Shown here: positions 41,783 to 51,699 of the stretch, piece after piece
Layout: the number at the start of each line of letters is the position of its first letter
How positions within the stretch are numbered: the stretch's first letter is position 1
Source of the DNA: Flavobacterium odoriferum
GTDB taxonomy: Bacteria; Bacteroidota; Bacteroidia; Flavobacteriales; Flavobacteriaceae
Assembly (NCBI RefSeq): GCF_025499515.1
Contig: NZ_JAMKFA010000010.1
Coordinates: 1 to 64,000, forward strand
DNA length: 64,000 bases
Reading direction: 5' to 3'
Program-made: the position numbers and the translations under genes
Notes under the pieces: model-generated
Told to the model about the DNA's origin: nothing
The model's input: the letters and a program-made list of their open reading frames with translations, nothing else
Databases searched by the model: none

Positions 41783-43411
41783 TTACACCTGAATTACTCC
41801 TAAATTAAATTGCTTTTCAATAGGAGCATGGTTAGCCGCTTCAATTCCCATAGAAATCCAATTTCTGGTTTCTAAAGGATCAATGATAGCGTCTGTCCAC
41901 AAACGAGAAGCTGCATAGTAAGGTGAAACTTGTTCGTCGTAACGGGCTTTGATTTTATCGAATAACTCTTTTTCTTTTACTTCATCAATTACTTCGCCTT
42001 TTGCTTTTAAAGAAGAAGCTTCAATTTGTGCTAATACTTTTGCTGCTTGCGTTCCGCCCATAACGGCTAATTCTGCACTTGGCCAAGCGAAAATTAATCT
42101 TGGATCGTAGGCTTTTCCACACATAGCATAATTTCCAGCTCCGTATGAATTTCCGACAATTACAGTAAATTTAGGAACTACCGTATTTGCCATCGCGTTT
42201 ACCATTTTAGCACCATCTTTGATAATTCCTCCATGTTCTGATTTGGATCCTACCATAAATCCGGTAACATCTTGTACGAATACTAATGGAATTTTCTTCT
42301 GGTTACAATTGGCAATAAAACGTGTTGCTTTATCAGCCGAATCCGAATAAATTGCTCCACCAAACTGCATTTCACCTTTGGCATTTTTCACAATTTTACG
42401 TTGGTTAGCAACAATTCCAACTGCCCAACCATCGATGCGAGCGTAAGCTGTGATTAAGGTTTTTCCGTAATCGCCTTTATATTCGTCAAATTCTGAATTA
42501 TCTACCAAACGTTTGATGATTTCATACATATCGTATTGGTCAGCTCTTGATTTTGGTAAAATTCCGTAAATATCTTTTGGTTCTAAAGCTGGTTTTTCTG
42601 CTTTCACACGATTGTATCCTGCTTTATCGAAATCACCAATTTTGCCTACGATACTTTTAATTCTGTTTAAAGCATCTTTGTCATCCTTAGCTTTATAATC
42701 TGTAACACCTGAAATTTCGCAATGTGTTGTTGCTCCACCAAGCGTTTCATTATCAATAGTTTCTCCAATAGCTGCTTTCACTAAGTAACTTCCAGCTAAG
42801 AAAATACTTCCAGTTTTATCTACAATCATGGCTTCATCGCTCATAATAGGTAAATAAGCTCCACCAGCCACACAACTTCCCATTACAGCGGCAATTTGGG
42901 TAATTCCCATGCTGCTCATGATAGCATTGTTTCTAAAAATACGACCAAAGTGTTCTTTATCTGGGAAAATTTCGTCTTGCATTGGTAAATATACACCAGC
43001 CGAATCCACTAAATAGATAATTGGCAAGCGATTTTCCATGGCAATTTCTTGAGCGCGAAGATTCTTTTTTCCAGTAATTGGAAACCAAGCACCTGCTTTA
43101 ACTGTAGCGTCATTAGCCACAACAATACATTGTTTTCCAGAAATAAATCCGATTTTTACAACAACTCCTCCAGAAGGACAACCACCGTGTTCTTTATACA
43201 TACCGTCGCCAACAAAAGCACCAATTTCAATGCTTTTTGCTTTTTCATCCAAAAGATAATCGATGCGTTCGCGTGCTGTCATTTTTCCTTCAGCATGTAA
43301 TTTTTCGATACGTTTTGGTCCGCCACCTAATTTAACTTGGGCGAATCGGTTTTTTAAATCGGAAAGTAAAAGTTTGTTATGATCTTCGTTTTTATTGAAA
43401 TTAATGTCCAT
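41783..43411 (-). CDS. acyl-CoA carboxylase, carboxyltransferase (beta) subunit
   Basis: A 542-residue biotin-dependent carboxyltransferase. The crotonase-fold halves carry VVANDATVKAGAWFP and GGAYLPIMSDEA in the N-half, and FVQDVTGFMVGS with GNSYGAGNYAMCGKAYDPR in the C-half. It fits propionyl-/methylcrotonyl-CoA carboxylase beta; the methylcrotonyl type (leucine breakdown) is favoured by FWPSAELAVMGG-like FAWPSAELAVMGGTQAAKVL, but the substrate is not fixed. The alpha subunit with biotin is not in the window. Confidence 0.91.
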   Translation of the reverse strand: MDINFNKNEDHNKLLLSDLKNRFAQVKLGGGPKRIEKLHAEGKMTARERIDYLLDEKAKSIEIGAFVGDGMYKEHGGCPSGGVVVKIGFISGKQCIVVANDATVKAGAWFPITGKKNLRAQEIAMENRLPIIYLVDSAGVYLPMQDEIFPDKEHFGRIFRNNAIMSSMGITQIAAVMGSCVAGGAYLPIMSDEAMIVDKTGSIFLAGSYLVKAAIGETIDNETLGGATTHCEISGVTDYKAKDDKDALNRIKSIVGKIGDFDKAGYNRVKAEKPALEPKDIYGILPKSRADQYDMYEIIKRLVDNSEFDEYKGDYGKTLITAYARIDGWAVGIVANQRKIVKNAKGEMQFGGAIYSDSADKATRFIANCNQKKIPLVFVQDVTGFMVGSKSEHGGIIKDGAKMVNAMANTVVPKFTVIVGNSYGAGNYAMCGKAYDPRLIFAWPSAELAVMGGTQAAKVLAQIEASSLKAKGEVIDEVKEKELFDKIKARYDEQVSPYYAASRLWTDAIIDPLETRNWISMGIEAANHAPIEKQFNLGVIQV

Positions 43412-43505
43412 TTGGGTTTTGTTGTTTTATTGGTTGGCTAAAATACAAAATCCATCTGAAAAATAAATTCTTTAGATGGATTTAGTCTTAATTTTTAACT
43501 GATGT

Positions 43506-44504
43506 TTATTTTTTTGAATCGTTTACCATTCTTTTTAAAATTGCCCATTGTCTTAGTGCGTCTTTAGCATCAATTGCTGGATATCCTAACATTGTCTTAC
43601 CTGCTTCAACATCGGCAGCAACACCAGAACCAGCGCCAATAATTGCGCCATCTCCAATAGTTGTATGGTCTTTAATAGAAGCGCTTCCTCCAATGATTAC
43701 GCCATTTCCAAGTGTTACAGAACCCGCTAATCCACTATTTCCAGCCATAATACAGAACATTCCTAATTTAGAATTGTGTCCGATTTGAACTAAATTGTCA
43801 ATTTTACAGCCATCACCTAAAATAGTTGAACTGAATTTACCTCTATCTACAGATGAATTAGCACCAATTTCTACATTATTTCCGATAATTACATTTCCAA
43901 TTTGTGGAATTTTTACCAATCCTTTTTCAGGATCTGGTCGGAAACCAAAACCATCAGCTCCAATAGTTGCATTAGGATGAATAATACAATCGTTTCCAAT
44001 ATGACAACGTTCTCTGACAACAGCTCCTGGCCAAAGTGTAGTATTTTTGCCTATAGTACATTCGTCTAAAATGATTACATTTGGATACAAAATAGAATTT
44101 TCTCCAATTTTTACATTTGGACCAACATAACAATTTGCCCCAATTTTTGTACCATCACCAATTTGAGCAGTTTCGTCAATTGTTGCAGTAGGATGAATAT
44201 CTGTTTTAAAAACGGGTGGAGGAGGAGCAAAAAGGGTCAAAACTTGCGACATTGCTAAATCGGCATTTTTTACTTTAATGAACGCTCTGTTTTCTTCTGG
44301 TTCGATTGAAATATCTTCGTTTACAACTGCTACACATGCTTTTGAAGTAGCCCAAAATTTCTCGTATTTTTTATTTCCAATGAATGATATTTCAGTTTCA
44401 TTGGCTATTTCTAGTTTTTCGGGTGCTGTAATTTTTGTAGTTATTGAACCAACGATTGTTCCTTTAAGAACTTCATTGATTTCTTCAATTGTAAATTGTT
44501 TCAT
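43506..44504 (-). CDS. lpxD: UDP-3-O-acylglucosamine N-acyltransferase
   Basis: A 332-residue left-handed beta-helix acyltransferase, third step of lipid A synthesis. The N-terminal uridine-binding domain is residues 1-100, and hexapeptide repeats follow from about 108 to 300 (IGDGTKIGANCYVGPNVKIG). The catalytic His is in LVQIGHNSKLG near residue 240. Chain length and repeat count match LpxD. It stands alone here, apart from other lpx genes, downstream of the terminator of the barrel-protein gene. Confidence 0.93.
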   Translation of the reverse strand: MKQFTIEEINEVLKGTIVGSITTKITAPEKLEIANETEISFIGNKKYEKFWATSKACVAVVNEDISIEPEENRAFIKVKNADLAMSQVLTLFAPPPPVFKTDIHPTATIDETAQIGDGTKIGANCYVGPNVKIGENSILYPNVIILDECTIGKNTTLWPGAVVRERCHIGNDCIIHPNATIGADGFGFRPDPEKGLVKIPQIGNVIIGNNVEIGANSSVDRGKFSSTILGDGCKIDNLVQIGHNSKLGMFCIMAGNSGLAGSVTLGNGVIIGGSASIKDHTTIGDGAIIGAGSGVAADVEAGKTMLGYPAIDAKDALRQWAILKRMVNDSKK

Positions 44505-44576
44505 TAGTTAGTTTATTGGGTTTAGTTTTGCCGAATATATAAAAAGATTTTAGTTTTTTTTAATATTGTATAAAAA

Positions 44577-44607
44577 AATCCGAATTTCAACAACTGAAAT
44601 TCGGATT
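44577..44607 (-). terminator. terminator after the barrel-protein gene
   Basis: AATCCGAATTTCA and TGAAATTCGGATT form a 13-bp stem around ACAAC; the T run follows on the minus strand. Confidence 0.87.
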
Positions 44608-44615
44608 CTTAAAAA

Positions 44616-45884
44616 TCATAAAAATTGATACCTTAAGTTAAGTGAAAAATTTTTATAGTCAGCTTTATTTTCTTGATTTGCTTTCTCTAATATTTGAGTA
44701 TTGCTAAATAGTCTTGATTCTATAGAGTATTTTTTATAGTTAAAGCCAATTCCAAAGGCTAAATTGTTTAGATTAGAAAACACATCCATATTTGCCGAAG
44801 TACTAAAACTATACTTAACACCATTAGTACCATTATTTATTTTTACATTGTATAGTCCATTTATAAAAATACTAAAATTATTATTCAAATAAAAATAATG
44901 TCTTAAACCAATTGGTATTTGTATATAATTATACTTTAATTCTACTTCTTGTTCATCTAAAGATGGAGAAAATTTGGCATAAAGTTTTTTTGATTTTTTA
45001 TAGCTATTATAAGAAGGTTCAATTATTATTGACCATTTATTATTATTAAAAGGTAATATTAATTCGGCTTCAAAACCAAAACCTATACCATATAATGAAC
45101 CAAAGTTTGCTGAGTAATCAGCACTTCCATATTTGGTTAAATTTGCTGAATGAAAATTATTAATAAGAGATGCTTTTAATTTGAATATTGGTTTATTCCC
45201 ATTTTCAAATTTTTTAAAACTTGCATTTTCACATTCATTGTATTTTTCAAAGAAATTTGATAAAGTTGATTTTGAATACTCTAATTTACTAATATCATCT
45301 CTAGAATTATTGCAATTAACATTTAGGTTTAGTTGTTTTCTATAAATTCTATTGTAAAGTATTGTTGAATTTGGAATGATGTTATCAAGACCTTCCTTTT
45401 TATTAGCATTATAATCTTCTTCATCTGCTAAATAGGCTAAAAAGACCAATTGTTCTATATTAATTTTATCTGTTGAATAAAAGAACTTTTCAATCCCATT
45501 TTCATAAAAATAGTATAATGATGCTTTACCTTCGATTATTACTTTTAGAAGTACATCCTCACTTTTAAAATGAGGTGTTTTTGAATTATTTGTAAGTTGT
45601 CCAGATTTAACCGATGATTTTTCAATATCTACATTAAACCTTTTGAATTTTAACTTATTTTCAATCTCAAATTCTGAAATCTGAGAAGCATTTATTTCAA
45701 TTGAATTTTCTTCTAAATTTGATTTAAAATCAATTGAATTTGGAGAGTTTTTCCAATCAGTATTCTTGATATAACCTTCTGTTTTTATACCATTTAAATT
45801 TATATAATATCCTTTTTCGAAATTTGTTTGTGCGGATAATAAACCACATACGCAAAGAAGAATTGTAATAAAGAGATGTTTCAT
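44616..45884 (-). CDS. outer membrane beta-barrel protein of unknown role
   Basis: A 422-residue protein. The signal peptide ends LLSAQ. Residues 22-200 are a soluble domain with GYIKNTDWKNSPNSIDFKS and a Lys-rich pattern; the C-terminal half (about 220-422) has alternating strands (FGFEAELILPFNNNKWSIIIEPSY, YIQIPIGLRHYFYLN) ending in Phe-Leu (LNLRYQFL), typical of small outer membrane barrels. It resembles flavobacterial proteins with a porin-like C-terminus. The function is unknown. Not operonic; prfB lies upstream on the same strand, 30 bp away. Confidence 0.75.
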   Translation of the reverse strand: MKHLFITILLCVCGLLSAQTNFEKGYYINLNGIKTEGYIKNTDWKNSPNSIDFKSNLEENSIEINASQISEFEIENKLKFKRFNVDIEKSSVKSGQLTNNSKTPHFKSEDVLLKVIIEGKASLYYFYENGIEKFFYSTDKINIEQLVFLAYLADEEDYNANKKEGLDNIIPNSTILYNRIYRKQLNLNVNCNNSRDDISKLEYSKSTLSNFFEKYNECENASFKKFENGNKPIFKLKASLINNFHSANLTKYGSADYSANFGSLYGIGFGFEAELILPFNNNKWSIIIEPSYNSYKKSKKLYAKFSPSLDEQEVELKYNYIQIPIGLRHYFYLNNNFSIFINGLYNVKINNGTNGVKYSFSTSANMDVFSNLNNLAFGIGFNYKKYSIESRLFSNTQILEKANQENKADYKNFSLNLRYQFL

Positions 45885-45914
45885 TTTTTTATAATTTTTG
45901 AGTTTTTAAAAATT

Positions 45915-47013
45915 TTAGTTATCTTCTTTCTGTCCCATCATCATTAAATAGGCTTTTAAGAAATTATCGATATCACCGTTCATAATTCCCTCAACATCGC
46001 TGGATTCATATCCAGAACGAACGTCTTTAACTAATTTATAAGGATGCATCACATAATTTCTAATTTGTGAACCCCATTCGATTTTCATCTTACCAGCTTC
46101 GATATCGCTTCGTTGTGCTTGTTGTTTTTTTAGCTCAATTTCATACAACTGCGATTTCAACATTTGCATTGCTCGTTGACGGTTGTCTTGTTGCGAACGC
46201 GTTTCTGAACACTGAATTTGAATTCCCGTAGGCTTGTGGAATAATTGTACTTTGGTTTCTACTTTATTAACGTTTTGTCCACCAGCACCGCTCGAACGAG
46301 AAGTAATGATTTCAATATCTGCTGGGTTAATTTCAATTTCAATAGAATCATCCACCAAAGGATATACATAAACTGAAGCAAATGAAGTATGGCGTTTCGC
46401 ATTACTATCAAAAGGAGAAATTCGCACCAAACGATGTACACCGTTTTCGCCTTTTAAATAGCCAAAAGCAAAATCGCCTTCGAATTCTAAGGTTACAGTT
46501 TTAATTCCCGCAACATCACCTTCTTGAAAGTTTAATTCTCTGATTTTATAGCCTTGTTTTTCGCCCCACATTAAATACATTCGCATTAACATAGAAGCCC
46601 AATCACAACTTTCGGTACCACCAGCCCCAGCAGTAATTTGCAGTACGGCACTCATGCTATCTCCTTCATCGGAAAGCATGTTTCTAAATTCTAAATCTTC
46701 AATGTGATTTAAAGTTTGTTGGTAAAGTGTTTCAACTTCTTCTTCGGTAACATCGCCTTCTTTGAAAAAATCCATCATAATCTGAAGTTCTTCAGAGAAT
46801 TCTAATCCTTTGTTATAATCTTCCACCCATTTCTTTTTCGTTCGTAGGTTTCGGATAATAATTTCGGCTTCTTTGGCGTTGCTCCAAAAATCGGGAGCGA
46901 AGGTTTTTTCTTCCTCGTTAGTTATTTCAATCGTTTTGGCATCAATGTCAAAGATACCTCCTTAACGCACCAAGGCGATCAATAATATCTCTGACTTGTT
47001 CTGTATTTATCAT
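45915..47013 (-). CDS. prfB: peptide chain release factor 2 (programmed +1 frameshift)
   Basis: Translation starts at ATG 47013 ([21 protein letters not shown]), meets TGA at 46948-46950 after 21 codons, and by a +1 shift continues in the frame ending 45915, for 365 residues. The main frame holds the stop-codon reading loop SPF in [11 protein letters not shown] and the peptidyl-tRNA hydrolysis motif GGQ in [12 protein letters not shown]. It releases peptides at UGA and UAA. The low-RF2 autoregulatory frameshift depends on AGGAGG followed by CTT TGA C, which is present. A frame starting near 46826 alone would lack the N-terminal domain. Confidence 0.95.
46948..46962 (-). promoter_or_regulatory. 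prfB programmed +1 frameshift site
   Basis: The minus strand reads AGG AGG TAT CTT TGA C. The internal Shine-Dalgarno-like AGGAGG lies three bases before CTT-TGA-C, exactly the E. coli prfB arrangement. It is notable because Bacteroidota seldom use Shine-Dalgarno pairing for initiation. Confidence 0.95.
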
Positions 47014-47038
47014 AAATATTGTAGTTTTGTTTTGAAAT

Positions 47039-47132
47039 GGGATGCCCTAGCCCCGATAGTAGTGGAAATCCTTTTTGTTTTTTCTAAAAAAAAATAAAAA
47101 GATTGCAACGGATAGCGGGAATTAGCTCCTAA
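47039..47132. repeat. long imperfect hairpin, flavobacterial repeat-like element
   Basis: A 5' arm (GCCCTAGCCCCGATAGTAG, then TGGAAATCCTTTTT) and a 3' arm (AAAAAGATTGCAACGGATAG, then CGGGAATTAGCTCC) can pair imperfectly over about 35 bases around an A/T-rich middle. I recall very similar CCTAGCCCCGAT...TAGCTCC elements in other flavobacterial genomes. It may be a mobile-type repeat or a small structured RNA. It lies between prfB and the divergent threonine aldolase gene. Confidence 0.6.
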
Positions 47133-47167
47133 AAATTTTTATCAAAAATAAGGTATCTGATTGATAT

Positions 47168-48193
47168 ATGGAAATAAATTTAGTGAGTGATACGGTAACC
47201 AAGCCTTCAGTGGAAATGTTGAACGTAATGTTTAACGCAAAAGTTGGTGATGATGTATATAAACAAGACCCAACAGTCAATGAGTTAGAGGAAACTTTGG
47301 CCGATTTGTTTGGAATGGAAGCTGCCTTATTTTTTCCTTCGGGAACTATGGCAAATCAGACAGCGATTAAGTTGCATACTCAGCCTGGCGAACAGGTAAT
47401 TTGTGATAAATACTCGCACATTTATCATTATGAAGGTGGTGGCGCATCATTTAATAGCGGAGTTTCATGTTGTTTGGTAGATGGAAATCGAGGAATGATT
47501 ACCGCCGATTTAGTTAAAAATGGAATCAACGATCCTGAATTTTATCACGCCCCATTAACTTCGTTAGTAAGTATTGAAAATACAACAAATAAAGGAGGCG
47601 GCGCTTGTTATGATTTACAACCATTACAAGAAATTAAACAAGTTTGCATCGACCATAATTTGAAATATCATTTAGACGGTGCGCGTTTGTGGAATGCTAT
47701 GGTAGCAAAAAAACAACATCCGAAGCATTTTGGCGAATTGTTTGACACGATTTCGGTTTGTTTATCTAAAGGATTGGGCGCGCCAGTTGGTTCGGTTTTG
47801 CTAGGAAGTAAGGCGGATATGCATCGTGCTTTGCGTATTAGAAAGATTTTTGGAGGGAATATGCGTCAATCGGGATATTTGGCTGCGGCTGGATTATTTG
47901 CGTTACAAAATAATATCAGTCGTTTAGAAATTGACCATAGAAGAGCGAAAGAATTAGGAAGTTTGTTAGAAAAAATGCCTTGGGTTGCCAATGTGGAACC
48001 CGTGGAAACCAATATTTTGATTTTTGGTTTGCAACCTTTTGTAGATGAAAAGATTTTCATGGAAAAATTGAAACAAAAAGGGATTGCTATTAGTTCGATG
48101 GGACATGGAAAGCTAAGAATTGTAACGCATTTGGATTATAAAGAAGTCATGCACGAATATGTAATGGAAGTTTTCTCTAAACTAACTTTTTAA
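47168..48193 (+). CDS. ltaE: low-specificity L-threonine aldolase
   Basis: A 341-residue PLP enzyme of the GntG/LtaE group. It starts MEINLVSDTVTKPS, typical of the family; the PLP Lys is in SVCLSKGLGAPVGSVLLGS near residue 200, and YHLDGARLWNA carries the Asp-Arg that contacts PLP. It cleaves threonine or allo-threonine to glycine and acetaldehyde. Glycine supply would feed the glycine cleavage protein (gcvT) in the window, though the genes are not linked. TauE/SafE follows 78 bp later. Confidence 0.93.
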   Translation: MEINLVSDTVTKPSVEMLNVMFNAKVGDDVYKQDPTVNELEETLADLFGMEAALFFPSGTMANQTAIKLHTQPGEQVICDKYSHIYHYEGGGASFNSGVSCCLVDGNRGMITADLVKNGINDPEFYHAPLTSLVSIENTTNKGGGACYDLQPLQEIKQVCIDHNLKYHLDGARLWNAMVAKKQHPKHFGELFDTISVCLSKGLGAPVGSVLLGSKADMHRALRIRKIFGGNMRQSGYLAAAGLFALQNNISRLEIDHRRAKELGSLLEKMPWVANVEPVETNILIFGLQPFVDEKIFMEKLKQKGIAISSMGHGKLRIVTHLDYKEVMHEYVMEVFSKLTF

Positions 48194-48271
48194 TTTTTGG
48201 AACACAGATTTAAGAAATTAGAATAATTTGTAAAATTAAACCTGAAACTTGAAACCTGAAACAATAATTTT

Positions 48272-49045
48272 ATGGAAATCATAATCATATCAATTGTTGC
48301 CTTTTTAACTGCTATTCTAACCTTTTTCTCAGGTTTTGGATTGGGAACTTTATTGACTCCGGTTTTCATGTTGTTCTTTCCAGTTGATATTGCGATTGGT
48401 TTGTGTGGATTAGTGCATTTTGCCAACAATTTATTCAAGTTTTTCTTGGTTGGGAAACACGCTAATAATGAAGTTTTACTAAAATTTGGAATTCCTGCAA
48501 TTATTGCCGCTTTTGTGGGTTCTTGGTTGTTGTTGCAAATTTCCGATTTAGAACCTTTGTTTAGTTATTCCCTTTTTGGAAAAGAATTAGACGTTTTTCC
48601 AGTGAAATTCATCATTGCCATTTTATTAGTGATTTTTGCCCTTTTAGACTTGATTCCGTTTTTAAGTAAATTAGAATTTGGAAAAGATAAATTGCCTTTA
48701 GGTGGAATTTTAAGCGGATTTTTTGGTGGACTTTCGGGGCATCAAGGGGCTTTGCGAAGTGCGTTTTTGATTAAAGCCGGTTTATCCAAAGAAAGTTTCA
48801 TCGCTACAGGAATTGTAGTTTCAATGTTTATCGATTTTACCCGATTGAGTGTTTACGCTTCTAAAATTACCACTTATACTTTGTATGAAAATAAAGTATT
48901 GTTGATTTCGGCTACACTTTGTGCTATTACGGGAGCGTATTTGGGTAACCAACTTTTAAAGAAAGTTACCCTAAAATTTCTCCAAGTTTTTGTAGCTGTT
49001 TTGTTGCTTTTAGTAGCAATCGCTTTAGGAATGGGAATTATTTAA
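48272..49045 (+). CDS. TauE/SafE-family membrane transporter
   Basis: A 257-residue membrane protein with about eight helices arranged as two repeats. The first repeat shows [14 protein letters not shown] and the second [22 protein letters not shown], both family signatures. Members export sulfite, sulfoacetate or other organic anions. The substrate here is unknown. It overlaps the convergent ybaB by 8 bp. Confidence 0.9.
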   Translation: MEIIIISIVAFLTAILTFFSGFGLGTLLTPVFMLFFPVDIAIGLCGLVHFANNLFKFFLVGKHANNEVLLKFGIPAIIAAFVGSWLLLQISDLEPLFSYSLFGKELDVFPVKFIIAILLVIFALLDLIPFLSKLEFGKDKLPLGGILSGFFGGLSGHQGALRSAFLIKAGLSKESFIATGIVVSMFIDFTRLSVYASKITTYTLYENKVLLISATLCAITGAYLGNQLLKKVTLKFLQVFVAVLLLLVAIALGMGII

Positions 49046-49361
49046 ACATATCCATTCCTGGAATGTTTGGCATGCCTTCTTTTGCCACAGCAGCTAATTC
49101 TGTTTCGTGAACGTTTGTAGCTTTTTCAATGGCTTTGTTTAAAACGTTAACTAAATAATCTTCAAGCATTTCCTTGTCTTGAAGTAAGTCATCACTTACG
49201 GTAATGTTTTTGATTTTTCGATTAGCTGTTAAAGTAACTTCTAGTAAGCCATCATTACTTTTTTCATCAATTAAAACAAAGTCTAAACGCTTCTTTGTTT
49301 CTTCTACTTTTTGTTGGGTTTCTTTAAGTTTACCCATCATGCCCATAATATCTCCAAACAT
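49038..49361 (-). CDS. ybaB: YbaB/EbfC-family nucleoid-associated protein
   Basis: A 107-residue DNA-binding protein. It starts [21 protein letters not shown], a helix typical of YbaB, then a small sheet ([22 protein letters not shown]) and a second helix with [11 protein letters not shown] at the end. Dimers bind DNA without strong sequence preference. In many bacteria it is next to dnaX and recR; here it is about 40 kb from dnaX. Overlaps TauE/SafE by 8 bp at the 3' end. Confidence 0.9.
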   Translation of the reverse strand: MFGDIMGMMGKLKETQQKVEETKKRLDFVLIDEKSNDGLLEVTLTANRKIKNITVSDDLLQDKEMLEDYLVNVLNKAIEKATNVHETELAAVAKEGMPNIPGMDMFK

Positions 49362-49425
49362 AATTTTAATTTTTTTATTCCGACAAAAATACTAAATTAG
49401 CAGTTAATAATTATTGTAAAACTTC

Positions 49426-51561
49426 ATGAAAAAAATCACGTATTTCCTTTTAGGTTGTGTTATTTTTGCTCCAGTTCACAGTCAAAATAAAACAAAAAAA
49501 ATGTCTGATAAATTACAGCCACCAGTTGCTAAAATTGTTCCAAAAACATTAGAAAAGCACGGTGATAAAAGAATTGATAACTATTATTGGTTAAACGAAA
49601 GAGAAAACCCAGAAGTTATTGATTATTTGAATAAAGAAAACGAATATTACCAAAAATCAACGGCTCATACCAAACAATTACAAGACGAATTGTTCTTAGA
49701 AATGAAAGGTAGAATTAAGGAAGATGATAGTTCAGTTCCTTATTTTTATAACGGATATTACTACATTACACGTTATGAAACGGGTAAAGATTATCCAATT
49801 TATGCTCGTAAAAAAGGCAGTTTAGATGCTAAAGAAGAAATTTTGTTTGACTGCAATGAAATGGCAAAAGGACATTCTTATTTTAACTTAGGCGGTTTAA
49901 ATATTAGTGAAGATAATAAATGGGCTGCTTTTGGAGTGGATTTAGTTTCGAGAAGACAATATACGATTCAAATTAAAAACTTAGAAACAGGTGAAATTCT
50001 TCCAGTGAAATTAGAAAACACAACAGGAGGTTCTACTTGGGCTGGCGATAACAAAACGTTGTTTTACACTCGTAAAGATGCTCAAACGTTACGTTCTGAT
50101 AAAATTTACAAACATACTTTAGGAACTGATGCTTCGGCTGATACCATGGTTTTTCATGAAAAAGACGATACATTTGGCACGTTTGTTTACAAAGAAAAAT
50201 CTAAAAAATATTTGGTGATTGGTTCTTCAAGTACTTTGACTTCTGAGTACCAAATTTTGGAATCTAAAAATCCTAATGGTGAATTTAGAATTTTCCAAAA
50301 AAGAACACGCGGATTAGAATATTCGATTTCGCATTATGGTGATAGTTTCTATATCGTAACCAATAAAGACAAAGCAACGAACTTCAAATTAATGAAAACA
50401 CCAGAAACAGCGACTTCTGCTGAAAACTGGAAAGATTTAATTGGACACAGAAAAGATGTTTTATTAGAAGGAATCGAAATTTTTAAAGATTATTTAGTGG
50501 TTGAAGAACGTTCAAATGGTTTGAATAAAATTCAAATTCGTCCTTGGAATGGAAAAGGTGAGTATTATTTACCATTTGAAAGTGAAACCTATACAGCTTA
50601 CACTACAACTAACGTTGATTTTGATACTGAAATTCTTCGTTATGGTTACCAATCTATGGCAACACCATCTTCTGTTATTGATTTCAACATGAGAACTCAG
50701 GAGAAAAAAGTATTGAAAGAGCAAGAAGTATTGGGTGGAAAATTCGACAAGAACAATTACATCGAAGAAAGAGTTTGGGCAACCGCAATTGACGGAACTA
50801 AAGTGCCAATCTCTATGGTCTACAGAAAAGGAATCAAAAAAGATGGTAAAAATCCATTGTTGTTATATGCTTATGGTTCTTATGGTGCTACTATGGATCC
50901 TTATTTTTCATCCACTCGTTTGAGTTTATTGGATAGAGGATTTATCTATGCGATTGCGCACATTAGAGGAGGCGAGGACTTAGGAAGAGAGTGGTATGAG
51001 AACGGAAAACTTTTGAAAAAAATTAACACTTTCACCGATTTTATTGACTGTTCGAAATTTGTTATTGCAGAAAAATACACTTCGGCATCACATTTGTATG
51101 CAGAAGGAGGATCGGCTGGTGGTTTGCTAATGGGAGCAATTGTTAATATGGCACCAGAATTATACAACGGAGTAATTGCACAAGTTCCGTTTGTAGATGT
51201 GGTTACCACCATGTTAGATGATACAATTCCGTTGACAACTGGAGAGTATGACGAATGGGGAAATCCGAACGAAAAAGTATATTATGATTACATGCTTTCG
51301 TATTCGCCTTACGACCAAGTTAAAAAACAAGATTATCCAAATATGTATGTGTCTACAGGGCTTCACGATTCGCAAGTGCAATATTTTGAACCTGCAAAAT
51401 GGGTGGCAAAATTGCGTGTAATGAAAACTAATGACAAACAATTATTCTTAGATACTAACATGGATGCAGGACATGGAGGAGCTTCAGGACGATTTGAAGC
51501 ACTTAAAGAATTAGCTAAAGAATTTGCATTTTTGTTAGATTTAGAAAAAATTAAGAAGTAG
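49426..51561 (+). CDS. ptrB: prolyl oligopeptidase-family serine peptidase (S9)
   Basis: A 711-residue enzyme. The N-terminal propeller domain covers about 70-420, and the C-terminal alpha/beta-hydrolase domain follows. The catalytic triad is Ser563 in GGSAGG, Asp648 in GLHDSQV and His683 in DAGHGGASGR. The first 20 residues look like a signal peptide (LLGCVIFAPVHSQ), so it is likely periplasmic. It resembles oligopeptidase B/protease II, which cuts after basic residues; the exact preference is not readable. It ends before the promoter of the cysteine-synthase gene. Confidence 0.93.
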   Translation: MKKITYFLLGCVIFAPVHSQNKTKKMSDKLQPPVAKIVPKTLEKHGDKRIDNYYWLNERENPEVIDYLNKENEYYQKSTAHTKQLQDELFLEMKGRIKEDDSSVPYFYNGYYYITRYETGKDYPIYARKKGSLDAKEEILFDCNEMAKGHSYFNLGGLNISEDNKWAAFGVDLVSRRQYTIQIKNLETGEILPVKLENTTGGSTWAGDNKTLFYTRKDAQTLRSDKIYKHTLGTDASADTMVFHEKDDTFGTFVYKEKSKKYLVIGSSSTLTSEYQILESKNPNGEFRIFQKRTRGLEYSISHYGDSFYIVTNKDKATNFKLMKTPETATSAENWKDLIGHRKDVLLEGIEIFKDYLVVEERSNGLNKIQIRPWNGKGEYYLPFESETYTAYTTTNVDFDTEILRYGYQSMATPSSVIDFNMRTQEKKVLKEQEVLGGKFDKNNYIEERVWATAIDGTKVPISMVYRKGIKKDGKNPLLLYAYGSYGATMDPYFSSTRLSLLDRGFIYAIAHIRGGEDLGREWYENGKLLKKINTFTDFIDCSKFVIAEKYTSASHLYAEGGSAGGLLMGAIVNMAPELYNGVIAQVPFVDVVTTMLDDTIPLTTGEYDEWGNPNEKVYYDYMLSYSPYDQVKKQDYPNMYVSTGLHDSQVQYFEPAKWVAKLRVMKTNDKQLFLDTNMDAGHGGASGRFEALKELAKEFAFLLDLEKIKK

Positions 51562-51576
51562 TTAAACTTTTTTTGT

Positions 51577-51584
51577 TAAATTTG
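51577..51584 (+). promoter_or_regulatory. TAnnTTTG box of the cysteine-synthase-family gene
   Basis: TAAATTTG, giving a leader of roughly 110 nt before ATG 51700. The leader has no recognised riboswitch. Confidence 0.5.
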
Positions 51585-51699
51585 CAAGGTTTTAGGAGTG
51601 CCAAAATAAGCCTTCTTATACAACCTAATTTTTATGAATAAGTAATTCAATTTGAGTTAACTGCCTCATATTCAATTTAAAAAACAAATATTATCTTCT

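Noticed and set aside
46259-46441. 60-codon minus-strand frame inside prfB
   Set aside because: Another frame of the same strand inside the RF2 coding sequence; hydrophobic pattern is a frame artefact.
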